Assembly: GCF_005405385.1 (NCBI RefSeq)
Contig: NZ_BJDY01000001.1
Coordinates: forward strand, 1 to 64,000
Source of the DNA: Lactiplantibacillus mudanjiangensis
GTDB taxonomy: Bacteria > Bacillota > Bacilli > Lactobacillales > Lactobacillaceae
Reading direction: 5' to 3'
Length of the DNA stretch: 64,000 bases
Both the position numbers and the translations under genes were made by a program. Positions 5,623 to 14,588 of this stretch are shown piece after piece (within the stretch, counting starts at the first letter, position 1; every line of letters begins with the position of its first letter). The notes under the pieces are model-generated. The model worked only from the letters and a program-made list of their open reading frames with translations. It searched no databases and was not told where the DNA came from.

Positions 5623-7098
5623 ATGCAACGTCGAACATTATCTTTAAGTTTATACCTCAATTACTTAGTACACGGGATTGGGCTCATTATTTTGACCCAA
5701 AACATGCAAGCCTTAAGCCAACATTGGCAAACGCCAATCGCCACCGTTTCTTACGTGGTTTCTGGGATCGGGGTTGGGCGATTATTAGCCTACTTCTTAT
5801 TCGGAAAATTATCTGATCGTTATGGCCGAAAGTTATTTATCAATCTAGGGATGGTCAGCTACTTGATCTTCTTCATCGGTATGGCGTTTGTGACCAACAT
5901 TCAAGTCGCATACGGGTTAGCCATTTTAGCTGGGATTGCCAATTCAGCTTTAGATTCAGGGACATACACAACGTTTATTGAAATGGGTGGCCGTCAAGGG
6001 TCAGCTAATGTCTTAATCAAAGCGTTCATGTCCGCTGGTGAATTCATCTTGCCATTGTTCATTGCTAGCTTAGAAAGTACCAATCAATGGTACGGCTGGT
6101 CATTCTTACTAGCTGCCGTTATTTTACTCGTTAACTTGGTCTTACTTAATCGGCAAACCTTCCCAGTACGGAATCAAACCGATGCTAGTGATACTGCCCA
6201 AACACAACCATTACCAAAATGGCGGCGGGGTGTTGCCAGCGTGAGCTTAGCCGGTTACGGTTACACGTCAATGGCGGTCATGATCTTGTACACCCAATGG
6301 ATCAGTTTATTTGTCACTAGTGAAATGGGTTACTCACGGGTCTTGGCCCACTTATTGCTATCGCTTTACAGTATCGGGTCCATTACCGGGGTGTTAGTGA
6401 CCTTCTGGTTGCTACATCGCGGCATGGCTGAAGGTAAATTATTAGTCACGATGAATGCTAGTGCGTTAGTGGCGTTACTCGTGGTTTGCTACACCAACTG
6501 GTCATGGCTATCAATTATCGCCTCCTTCATGTTTGGTTTCACCGCTGCTGGTGGGATGATGCAAGTTGGTTTGAACTTATTTATCCGTTTATACCCACGT
6601 GCCAAAGGGACGGTTACTGGCATCTTCTTTACATTTGGCAGTATCGCCGCCTTCACGATTCCAATTGTGACTGGCTGGTTATCCAAACAAAGTATTGGCG
6701 CAGCGATGCGTTTTGATTTGATCATTGGCTTAGCTGGCGTCATTTGTGTGGCAACCGCGGTTTGGGCTTTACGCGCAACTAAAACGCTTGACCACGAACG
6801 CCAACAAATTAACCAGATTGATCAACAAATTATTCACTTACTCAATCAACGTTTTGACACGGTCACCACGATTGGTGAACTCAAACAGGCGGCACAATTA
6901 CCCGTTTTAGATGCGAGTCGCGAAGCTGTTGTCCTAGATCGCGTGGCGCAAAAGAGTCAAGCGGCAGCCCACACACCATATTTACAAGCTATTTACGAAG
7001 CCATTATGGCCAATTCACGAGCTTATCAAACCGCTCGAAAAACGACTGAAACTCAAGTAACGACCACCGCGTCGAAGGAGGAACTATCACATGATTAA
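5623..7098 (+). CDS. MFS transporter fused to AroQ-type chorismate mutase
   Basis: A 491-residue fusion. Residues 1 to about 385 form a 12-helix major facilitator with the loop GKLSDRYGRK between helices 2 and 3. Residues about 391-475 form an AroQ chorismate mutase; comparison with the E. coli P-protein mutase suggests conserved active-site Arg (ERQQI), Arg (NQRF), Lys (GELK), Glu (SREA) and Gln (SRAYQ), so it should convert chorismate to prephenate. The ATG at 5623 follows AAGGAG. First structural gene of the attenuated operon and overlapping aroC by eight bases. The transporter's substrate is unknown; an aromatic acid or amino acid is the natural guess. Confidence 0.88.
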   Translation: MQRRTLSLSLYLNYLVHGIGLIILTQNMQALSQHWQTPIATVSYVVSGIGVGRLLAYFLFGKLSDRYGRKLFINLGMVSYLIFFIGMAFVTNIQVAYGLAILAGIANSALDSGTYTTFIEMGGRQGSANVLIKAFMSAGEFILPLFIASLESTNQWYGWSFLLAAVILLVNLVLLNRQTFPVRNQTDASDTAQTQPLPKWRRGVASVSLAGYGYTSMAVMILYTQWISLFVTSEMGYSRVLAHLLLSLYSIGSITGVLVTFWLLHRGMAEGKLLVTMNASALVALLVVCYTNWSWLSIIASFMFGFTAAGGMMQVGLNLFIRLYPRAKGTVTGIFFTFGSIAAFTIPIVTGWLSKQSIGAAMRFDLIIGLAGVICVATAVWALRATKTLDHERQQINQIDQQIIHLLNQRFDTVTTIGELKQAAQLPVLDASREAVVLDRVAQKSQAAAHTPYLQAIYEAIMANSRAYQTARKTTETQVTTTASKEELSHD

Positions 7099-8263
7099 TT
7101 ACGTCACTGCAGGAGAATCACACGGTCCACAACTTACTGGGATTTTAACTGGAATTCCCGCTGGTTTAACTTTAGATATTGAGGCGATCAACGCTGGTTT
7201 AGCGGCTCGTCAAGGGGGCTTTGGCCGTGGCAATCGCCAACAAATTGAACATGATACGGTGACGGTTACTGGTGGGTTACGACATGGCGTGACACTTGGC
7301 TCACCATTAGCATTAACGATTCAAAATCGCGATCATGCGCATTGGTCAGATATTATGAACCCAACGAGTCCGGCGACCCCAGAAAATACCTTGCGACAAG
7401 TTACCCGCCCACGTCCGGGCCATGCCGATTTAGTCGGTGGGATGAAATACGGTCATCGTGATTTACGAAACGTTTTGGAACGCTCATCGGCCCGTGAAAC
7501 GGCGATGCGCGTGGCGATTGGGCAAGTTTGTAAACAACTCTTAGCGCAACTTGGCATTGAACTCGTGGGTTACGTCCAACAAATCGGGTCAATCACCGCC
7601 GATGCCACAGAAGCGAGTGTTACGGTCGCTGAATTAAACGATGCCATTACGACCAATGATTTACGAATTACCGATCAAACGAAAGTTGATGAGATTCATG
7701 ATCTGATTACCGCCACGAAAAAGGCTGGCGATACGTTGGGCGGCGTGATTCGCGTCGTTGCGACCAACGTGCCAGCGGGATTAGGCAGTTACACCAACTG
7801 GGACACTAAGTTAGACGGGCAATTAGCCGCCGCAGTGATGGGTGTGAATGCGATGAAAGGTGTCGAAATTGGAGATGGCTTTGCCGCTGCCGGGAGTTAT
7901 GGAAGCCAAGTGATGGATGAAATCGATTGGCATGCCGAAGACGGTTGGTCACGATTGACGAATCACCTAGGCGGTTTTGAAGGTGGCATGACTAATGGAA
8001 TGCCAATTATTGTCAAAGCGGCGATGAAGCCGATCCCAACGCTATACAAACCGTTACAAAGTGTTGATATTCAAACGAAAGCGGTCCAAAAAGCCAGTGT
8101 TGAACGATCAGATACCACGGCAATTGTGCCAGCGTCGATTGTCGTTGAAAGTGTGGTCGCCATCGAATTGGCGAAGGCCTTAACGGCAACCTTTGATGGT
8201 AGTAACTTAGCACGTTTGCAAACGACTATCCAAACTTACCGCGACGAATTGCAGGCCTACTAA
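7091..8263 (+). CDS. aroC: Chorismate synthase
   Basis: Chorismate synthase of 390 residues, converting 5-enolpyruvylshikimate-3-phosphate to chorismate with reduced FMN. Signature GESHG at residues 8-12, GRGNRQ, and the RSSARETAMR block are present, and length is normal for the family. AAGGAGG precedes the ATG within the end of the upstream gene, and its stop overlaps the start of the next gene (8263), so translation is probably coupled. Cytosolic. Confidence 0.96.
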   Translation: MINYVTAGESHGPQLTGILTGIPAGLTLDIEAINAGLAARQGGFGRGNRQQIEHDTVTVTGGLRHGVTLGSPLALTIQNRDHAHWSDIMNPTSPATPENTLRQVTRPRPGHADLVGGMKYGHRDLRNVLERSSARETAMRVAIGQVCKQLLAQLGIELVGYVQQIGSITADATEASVTVAELNDAITTNDLRITDQTKVDEIHDLITATKKAGDTLGGVIRVVATNVPAGLGSYTNWDTKLDGQLAAAVMGVNAMKGVEIGDGFAAAGSYGSQVMDEIDWHAEDGWSRLTNHLGGFEGGMTNGMPIIVKAAMKPIPTLYKPLQSVDIQTKAVQKASVERSDTTAIVPASIVVESVVAIELAKALTATFDGSNLARLQTTIQTYRDELQAY

Positions 8264-8811
8264 TGCGGTTGCATACGTTAGGTCCGGCGGTGACCGATAG
8301 TTACGCGGCGGCCCAATATTACAACGAAACTGCCTGTGAGGGCCAAGCTGAAATTATCGGGCATCCGAGTTTTGAAACGATTTTAACGCATTTAACAGCC
8401 TATGCCGGCGATTGGCTCATTATTCCAGCGGCGTTTCAGTCGCCAAGTTTACAAGCCAGTTGGGGTGATATCCATTACGCGTTACTTAGTCAGATGACCT
8501 TGACCACTTGTTTTATGACTGAACTCGATCCATTGGTCGTGGTTGCCCGAACCGATGCTGATAATCGAATCGGGTATACGCACGCCGCGACCGCCCAATT
8601 ATTAAAACGAACGGTGAGCAATGTGGTCGTTCAAACGGCGGCCAGCAAGTTTTTGGCTTATCAACAATATCAAGAAAATCAAGCCGGCTATGTGTTGACG
8701 AATGAAAAAAACGTCACTTTGTCGGCCAACGAAAAAATACTAAAACGGCTCACGCCATCGATGGTGTGGTGCGTTTATCAGATTAAGGATGATGACACAT
8801 GCAAACATTAA
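8263..8811 (+). CDS. Aromatic-operon protein, weakly prephenate dehydratase-like
   Basis: A 182-residue protein with no clear family. Its start (MRLHTLGPAVTDSYAAAQYY) recalls the LGPxGTxSxxAA opening of prephenate dehydratase, LIIPAAFQSPS sits where the conserved VPIENS block would be, and TAASKFLAYQQY recalls the later STAxAA element, but the key catalytic Thr-containing motif of PheA and the ACT domain are not recognisable. It could be a degenerate or repurposed PheA-like periplasmic-binding-fold protein. It overlaps aroC by one base and aroA by 13 bases, so it is made with the pathway enzymes. No standard pheA is present in this operon. Confidence 0.6.
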   Translation: MRLHTLGPAVTDSYAAAQYYNETACEGQAEIIGHPSFETILTHLTAYAGDWLIIPAAFQSPSLQASWGDIHYALLSQMTLTTCFMTELDPLVVVARTDADNRIGYTHAATAQLLKRTVSNVVVQTAASKFLAYQQYQENQAGYVLTNEKNVTLSANEKILKRLTPSMVWCVYQIKDDDTCKH

Positions 8812-10109
8812 CGTCACGCCCCGCCACGGGGTTACAAGGAACATTAACAGTGCCGGGGGATAAAAGTATTTCCCATCGTGGCCTAATGTTAGGGGCAATT
8901 AGTATGGGTCAAACGACCTTAACCAACTTTTTACCAGCTGATGATTGTTTATCGACATTAACGGCGCTGCAACAATTAGGTATCGACATTAATCGCGATG
9001 ACACTACAGTCACGATTCAAGGACGCGGCTTACATGGCTTAACGGCATCGGCTCAACCACTCGATATGGGCAATGCTGGCACCGCGACGCGTTTGATGGC
9101 TGGGTTATTAGCCGGACAAACTTTTGACAGTACGCTAGTTGGCGATGCCTCGCTCAGTCAACGACCGATGGCGCGGGTCCAACAGCCGTTAGCGACAATG
9201 GGGGCGGAGATTGACTTAACCGATGGGCATTTGCCGATGCATATTCATGGGCGATCACTAATGGCGGCCGATCATTACCCGTTACAAGTCGCCAGTGCCC
9301 AAGTCAAAAGTGCCTTAATTTTGGCAGCAATTCAGGCACCAACTGCCAGTACAATTATTGAAAAGTTACCGACCCGCGACCATACAGAACGGCTGTTAAA
9401 CGCGTTTGGTGGCGATGTTCAAACCGCCGCCGATGGTCGAACGATTACGATTCAACCGCAACCTAAGTTGCAAGGACAAGCGGTGACGGTTCCGGGCGAT
9501 ATGTCATCAGCGGCTTTCTTCATGACTGCTGCCAGCATTGTTCCTGGGTCTAACATACGTTTGACCCAAGTTGGGCTTAACCCTACGCGAACTGGGTTAC
9601 TCAATGTTTTACAAAGAATGGGTGGCGATGTGACGGTAACTTCGGCAAAAAGTGTTGGTGAACCACTAGGCACGGTAACTGTAAAAGCCGCATCATTAAA
9701 CCCAATTGATTTAGGGGCCGAAGATATTCCAGCGGTGATTGATGAATTACCATTAGTAGCCTTGTTAGCTGCGACCGCCGATGGGGTGAGCCATATTACA
9801 GGGGCCGAAGAACTACGCTTCAAAGAAACAGATCGGATTGCCACCATCGTGACTGAATTGCAGAAATTAGGTGTGGCTATTACCGAACAACCGGATGGCT
9901 TCACGATTGATGGTCGTGGTGACTGGCAGCTTCAAACGCCAGTCTTTGACAGTCATGGTGATCATCGAATCGGCATGATGATGGCGGTAGCGGCTTTGCG
10001 ATTAACTGAAACCACAACGTTAGCTGATGAAGCTGCGATTAATATTTCTTACCCACGATTCTTTACAGATTTACAACACTTACTACCAACGGAGGTGAGC
10101 AACGCATGA
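8799..10109 (+). CDS. aroA: EPSP synthase (3-phosphoshikimate 1-carboxyvinyltransferase)
   Basis: EPSP synthase of 436 residues, adding enolpyruvate from PEP to shikimate-3-phosphate. Visible landmarks are PGDKSISHR (residues 19-27), MGNAGTATRLMAGLL, the RFKETDRI segment and the C-terminal DSHGDHRIGMM block. Full length. It overlaps both neighbours, the downstream tyrA by four bases (ATGA), which indicates tight translational coupling. Confidence 0.96.
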   Translation: MQTLTSRPATGLQGTLTVPGDKSISHRGLMLGAISMGQTTLTNFLPADDCLSTLTALQQLGIDINRDDTTVTIQGRGLHGLTASAQPLDMGNAGTATRLMAGLLAGQTFDSTLVGDASLSQRPMARVQQPLATMGAEIDLTDGHLPMHIHGRSLMAADHYPLQVASAQVKSALILAAIQAPTASTIIEKLPTRDHTERLLNAFGGDVQTAADGRTITIQPQPKLQGQAVTVPGDMSSAAFFMTAASIVPGSNIRLTQVGLNPTRTGLLNVLQRMGGDVTVTSAKSVGEPLGTVTVKAASLNPIDLGAEDIPAVIDELPLVALLAATADGVSHITGAEELRFKETDRIATIVTELQKLGVAITEQPDGFTIDGRGDWQLQTPVFDSHGDHRIGMMMAVAALRLTETTTLADEAAINISYPRFFTDLQHLLPTEVSNA

Positions 10110-11203
10110 CACAAGTCTTAATCAAAGGGTTCGGCTTAATTGGGAGTTCGCTCGCGTTAGCCATTCGCCAAGCACATCCAGATGTGACAATTGTTGGTCA
10201 AGACGTGCAATCAGCCAGTTTAACTTATGCGTTAGATCACCAGCTAATTGATGCAACGGCGACAGAATTAACGACGGCCGCCCCACAAGCGGATGTGATT
10301 ATTTTAGCGGGGCCCGTCAGTGTGATTTGTGACGACTTAGCGATCTTAGCCACGTTGCCATTAAAACCACAAGTACTCATTACCGATGTTGGGAGTACCA
10401 AGCAAACGGTCTTAAAAGCAGCCCGACCGTTGCAACAACGAGGATTTACGTTTGTCGGTGGTCATCCGATGGCCGGCTCACACAAAGCTGGTGTTCAAGC
10501 GGGGCGGGCGGATTTGTTTGAAAATGCCTACTATTTCTTAGTTCCCGGTTTAGCGCCGCAAAGTGCCTTGGATAACTTACAGACCTTATTACAAGCTACT
10601 CATGTTAAATGGTTAACGGTTACGCCCAAGCAACATGATCGCTTAGTGGCGCAACTGAGTCATTTACCACACATTGTGGCTGCCGCGTTAGTGAATCAAA
10701 CCCAAGCGGCCTTGGCAGATTCACCATTGGGCCTACGGTTAGCAGCGGGTGGGTTTAAAAGCATTACCCGAATTGCCTCAGCTGATCCCACCATGTGGAC
10801 CGCCATTTTACAAAACAATGCCGATTTGATTATCCAACAGTTGCAGGCTTATCAAGCTGAATTGGCTGAGATTCAAACGGCGATTGCCGCTCAAGATACG
10901 GCGCAATTAACGCAATTCTTTGCGGCTGCGAAAACGACTCGGGATCATTTGGGACCTGAACATCTCGGCAGTTTACCGAACTTTTACGATTTATTCTTAA
11001 ACATTCCTGATCAAGTCGGGGCACTCGCCGATGTGACGCAACGGTTAGCGGCGGCTGAGTTGAGTTTAGTGAATATTCATATTTTAGAAATTCGCGAAGA
11101 AGTCGATGGCGTCTTACAAGTGACGTTTGGTGATGCCGCTACTCGCGATCAAGCCGCAACGTTATTACAAGCAGCGGACTACCAAATTGTTAGGAGAGAT
11201 TAG
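10106..11203 (+). CDS. tyrA: Prephenate dehydrogenase with ACT domain
   Basis: A 365-residue TyrA that oxidatively decarboxylates prephenate to 4-hydroxyphenylpyruvate with NAD. Nucleotide-binding GFGLIG lies at residues 8-13, the DVGSTK and GGHPMAGSH catalytic segments follow (with the expected His), and residues about 295-360 form a C-terminal ACT domain (IPDQVGALADVTQRLA), which in such enzymes binds tyrosine for feedback inhibition. Chorismate mutase activity is supplied by the fused transporter gene at the start of the operon rather than by this protein. Confidence 0.93.
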   Translation: MTQVLIKGFGLIGSSLALAIRQAHPDVTIVGQDVQSASLTYALDHQLIDATATELTTAAPQADVIILAGPVSVICDDLAILATLPLKPQVLITDVGSTKQTVLKAARPLQQRGFTFVGGHPMAGSHKAGVQAGRADLFENAYYFLVPGLAPQSALDNLQTLLQATHVKWLTVTPKQHDRLVAQLSHLPHIVAAALVNQTQAALADSPLGLRLAAGGFKSITRIASADPTMWTAILQNNADLIIQQLQAYQAELAEIQTAIAAQDTAQLTQFFAAAKTTRDHLGPEHLGSLPNFYDLFLNIPDQVGALADVTQRLAAAELSLVNIHILEIREEVDGVLQVTFGDAATRDQAATLLQAADYQIVRRD

Positions 11204-11204
11204 G

Positions 11205-11729
11205 ATGCAAGCAATTTTAATTGGATTCATGGGCAGTGGTAAAACGACGGTCGGCCAACTCTTGGCAGCACAAACTGGGACGGAACATGCGGACTTAGAT
11301 GATTTGATTGTGAGCAGTGCCGGTCAGGCGATTACGACCATTTTTGCGGAAAAAGGGGAAGGTTACTTCCGGCAATTGGAACAACAGACGTTAAGAGCGG
11401 CTTTGCAACAACCCGGTATTTTATCCACGGGTGGCGGTACGCCGACAATCGCGGCCAATGCGGCGATTTTAACAGCGAGTGCGGTGCCGGTGATTTTATT
11501 AGACGCCAGTGATGAGACGACGCTGCAACGAGTGATGGGCGATGCGAGTCGGCCATTAGTCAATGATTTGGATACGGATGCGTTGTTATCCTTAAAACAT
11601 CGCCGGGCACCGTTATACGAAGCGACGGCTGATTTAGTGATTTCAACAGACACGTTGACGCCACAACAAATTGTCACGACGATTCAAGACTGGTTAGCGA
11701 AGCCCGCACAACAAGTGGCACAAGCTTAG
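11205..11729 (+). CDS. aroK: Shikimate kinase
   Basis: A 174-residue shikimate kinase. Walker A GSGKTT (residues 10-15), the shikimate-binding Asp in HADLDDLI, and GGGTP near residue 78 are present; the lid Arg lies in MGDASRPL. The ATG at 11205 is chosen because AGGAGAG lies just upstream, spanning the tyrA stop; an upstream in-frame ATG lies deep inside tyrA. Last gene of the operon, followed by a strong terminator. Confidence 0.94.
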   Translation: MQAILIGFMGSGKTTVGQLLAAQTGTEHADLDDLIVSSAGQAITTIFAEKGEGYFRQLEQQTLRAALQQPGILSTGGGTPTIAANAAILTASAVPVILLDASDETTLQRVMGDASRPLVNDLDTDALLSLKHRRAPLYEATADLVISTDTLTPQQIVTTIQDWLAKPAQQVAQA

Positions 11730-11743
11730 CAATATTAGCTTGA

Positions 11744-11807
11744 AAACAGATTAAATCCCATGGTAGAACCGAGTCAGGTTCTGCCATGGGATTTGGTCTG
11801 TTTTTTT
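11744..11807 (+). terminator. Terminator of the aromatic operon
   Basis: Very long stem: AAACAGA, AAATCCCATGG and AGAACC pair with AGGTTCT, CCATGGGATTT and TCTGTTT, followed by seven Ts. It closes the unit that starts at 5291. Confidence 0.95.
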
Positions 11808-11826
11808 ATGATGTGGTGAATGCGGC

Positions 11827-12348
11827 TTATTCATAGATGTCGTAGGAAAGTTTATCGAAGTCTGGCTCATCGACTGGGTCGGTTATTTTGCCGATTTCGA
11901 TACTTTCGGTCAGCAACTCGTTGAAATTAGCCGACATAATTTCGTGGTGTTTCCGTTGAAAGTTGGTTAGACTTATCCAGGATGTTTGATCGTCTTCACT
12001 AATCACGCCATCGAGCTCCTCAGCTAAGTGTGCAACTAAGTTATAGAAGGCTTTTTGATTGAATGGTAGTTCAAGGGTGAATTCAGAATATACGACGACT
12101 ACATTTTTGTTGTGTGTTTCATGAATATAAATATATGCTGCATCCTAATGAACCTTGACCTTGTTCCATTCTTTATTGAGGTCTGAAGGCATGATACCAA
12201 AGCCAAAGTCTGATAACGCGTTTAAGGCCTCGTTTGAACCCAAATGGTTTACCCAAGGATCAGGAGTTTTAATTTCCCAGATTCTTTGAGCTAATTGTTG
12301 GTAATCATCTTGTAGATCATGTTTTTTAATCTTAATAAACGCTCGCAA
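11827..12348 (-). pseudogene. Unknown protein split by an in-frame amber codon
   Basis: The gene starts at a TTG (12348) seven bases after GAGGAGG and reads MRAFIKIKKHDLQDDYQQLA to NKVKVH, then meets TAG at 12145-12147. Without any frame change it continues DAAYIYIHETHNKNVVVVYS and so on for about 105 residues to a TAA at 11827-11829. A single substitution at the TAG codon would restore a 173-residue protein. The part after the stop has no start codon of its own near its beginning. Family not recognised; the sequence looks like a cytosolic, acidic protein. No evidence of amber suppression is visible. Confidence 0.8.
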
Positions 12349-12475
12349 GCTAATTCCTCCTCGTAAATCTACCTTTATTGACATAGGACTATAGACCGCG
12401 GTGGCTGATTTTAAAAGGTTAACTATTCATTAGCGTATTGACCTAATAATTGAATTTAAAACATGATGCTAATAC

Positions 12476-12522
12476 AAAAAGCCAGTCCTGAGTTGGTATT
12501 ATCTCAACTCAAGGCTGGCTTT
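12476..12522 (-). terminator. Terminator of the membrane phosphodiesterase gene
   Basis: Arms AAAGCCAG..TGAGTTG and CAACTCA..CTGGCTTT; on the minus strand the stem ends in a T run (TTTTTG). Confidence 0.88.
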
Positions 12523-12527
12523 AATAT

Positions 12528-14321
12528 TTAATCGTTCGATGTCAAACTAAGCTCATTCATAAAGGTTAACAATAATTTAGCGTAACCAGGATGATCGGTG
12601 TTGCTCTTAGCTTCTGCCTGCATTTCATGAAGGTTATCCGTAATGATACCGGTGACGCCCATGAACATCATCTGATCCATTTGATCAGTATCATCGATAT
12701 CCCAAGCATAGACCGTCTTATGGTGACGATCCGCTTTATCCACGAATTGATCGTTTAGAGTGGTGACTTCCATCGTGTAACCGTTGGCCTTTGTATATGG
12801 GAAGGTCAAGTTATAGGGCATGATATAGCTGACAAATTGTTTTGAATCTAATGTTTTTAAGTCGTTCATGACTTTGTAACTCAACGTATGGACTTGCTCA
12901 TGATTGGCTAGTAATTTCTTGCCATACCACTTGATAAAGTTTTTGGTATCTTGACGTCGATAAGCCGATGACGTCTTGATTTCAACGAGCAATTTTTGAT
13001 GATGTTTAATGGCCGCGTTGAGATATTGGTCAAAACTTGGAATCTTGGCTTGATGGCCGTTTTCACGGACCGTGATCTTCTGCAATTGCTTCAAGGTAAG
13101 TTGGCTAGGCTTTTTATTGATCCCAGCTAAATTTTTGAGGCGCGTATCATGCATGACCACGAATTTATGGTCTTTAGTGACCTGAATATCCATCTCAACG
13201 TAGTCCGGCTTTTCACGGCTCGTTTTGATTAACGCTGGAATCGTGTTTTGAACGCCGTTGCCATCATCCACGCCACGATGAGAAATCATGAGTGGTTTAG
13301 AAATGGCTAAACCGTTTAAATAAACTAAATTGAAAACCACTAATAATCCACTAACTAACGTTAAACCAATCACCACGCCACTCCGAGTTAACCGCCGTAA
13401 TCGTGGGGCTTCATTGAAATGTAATTGGTCGGCACTTGGTAAGCTAAGATCTTGGCGGTAACTGGCAATAATCAACATCATAAAAATTGCGGTTGTGTAG
13501 CAGATAATGATTTCGGTGATGACTTCCATGATGAATAAATTCACCGTAGCGGCCGCTATCCCAAAATTAGTGGTATCAAAATAAAGCTGTGCTAGGTATA
13601 ACGCGGCATAGATGACTGTTACTAGCACGGTCACCATCCCTAAAATGATGATTGAATGCCAAAAGTAACGCCAGACCCGATGACGACTCTGCTGCCAACT
13701 TTGTTTAACCGCCACACGCCATGGCAATTGATCGATGATCATTAACGGTAGTAACGTCATTAGTCGTAACCCCAGATAACCGACAACTAAGTAGAACACA
13801 ACGAGTGCCACAGCCATCCATGGTTTTTCTAACAAGAAACTGACAATAAATGCTGGAATCTTGGCTTTATTGAGCAGTGGGGTGGTGAATAGGTAACTCC
13901 CAAACGGTAAAATAACAATAAAATAGCCGATAAAAAAGATAAACGTACTAATGGACGTGTCATGCAAACTTTGAATGGTCTCTTGCATGACTGCTCGAAC
14001 CGTTTTGAGCCGACCATTTAAAATATTGGTAATCCCGAGTAATAAGAACGCAAACTGCCAATAAACTAAAATAATAATGGCCAGTAAGATGACGAGCATG
14101 CCAAGCGCCGCTAAGGGATGCTTGACGATGATATTACCGAAATTTGTATAGGATACATAGGCTACGCCTTGGGATTTGAGTAACATTTCCAAAGCCCAAT
14201 TAAAAAATGGAATTGCTAAATAACTGATGACTAGGTTAGTGCCAAAAATCAAGGCTACATAACTGCCCCAGTGTTGATAAAAGCGGCGGGTGCCAGCCCA
14301 CCAAAAACGCCATGCCCCCAT
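12528..14321 (-). CDS. Membrane-anchored glycerophosphodiester phosphodiesterase
   Basis: A 597-residue protein. The first 325 or so residues hold about eight membrane segments (the membrane domain found in a subset of bacterial GDPD proteins); residues about 340-580 form the catalytic domain, opening SHRGVDDGNGVQNTIPAL and containing VEMDIQVTKD and MHDTRL, the metal and catalytic residues of the family (His-Arg, Glu-Asp, His-Asp). It should cleave glycerophosphodiesters, or possibly glycerol-phosphate polymers such as teichoic acid, at the membrane face. A GGGGGGC ribosome site precedes the ATG. Monocistronic, with its own terminator. Confidence 0.9.
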   Translation of the reverse strand: MGAWRFWWAGTRRFYQHWGSYVALIFGTNLVISYLAIPFFNWALEMLLKSQGVAYVSYTNFGNIIVKHPLAALGMLVILLAIIILVYWQFAFLLLGITNILNGRLKTVRAVMQETIQSLHDTSISTFIFFIGYFIVILPFGSYLFTTPLLNKAKIPAFIVSFLLEKPWMAVALVVFYLVVGYLGLRLMTLLPLMIIDQLPWRVAVKQSWQQSRHRVWRYFWHSIIILGMVTVLVTVIYAALYLAQLYFDTTNFGIAAATVNLFIMEVITEIIICYTTAIFMMLIIASYRQDLSLPSADQLHFNEAPRLRRLTRSGVVIGLTLVSGLLVVFNLVYLNGLAISKPLMISHRGVDDGNGVQNTIPALIKTSREKPDYVEMDIQVTKDHKFVVMHDTRLKNLAGINKKPSQLTLKQLQKITVRENGHQAKIPSFDQYLNAAIKHHQKLLVEIKTSSAYRRQDTKNFIKWYGKKLLANHEQVHTLSYKVMNDLKTLDSKQFVSYIMPYNLTFPYTKANGYTMEVTTLNDQFVDKADRHHKTVYAWDIDDTDQMDQMMFMGVTGIITDNLHEMQAEAKSNTDHPGYAKLLLTFMNELSLTSND

Positions 14322-14588
14322 GGATAAGCCCCCTAAAATTGATTTAGTTATAGTTTAGCATATTCAGGTTAATGACTTCGGAAAAATTTAGTCATGTTAG
14401 GCAGGCGAATATTTGGATGATTGCACTAGACCAATACAAAGAAGACGCTGATTGTTTAATCAAGATGCGAATAAACGATGAAACTTTAATGCTGTTTTCA
14501 TAATTTACTTACATCAGTGATCATGACGGTGTATAACAAAGTTAGGTAGACCAAAACACTAGATGATAGCTAAAGGAGCGTTTTAACT

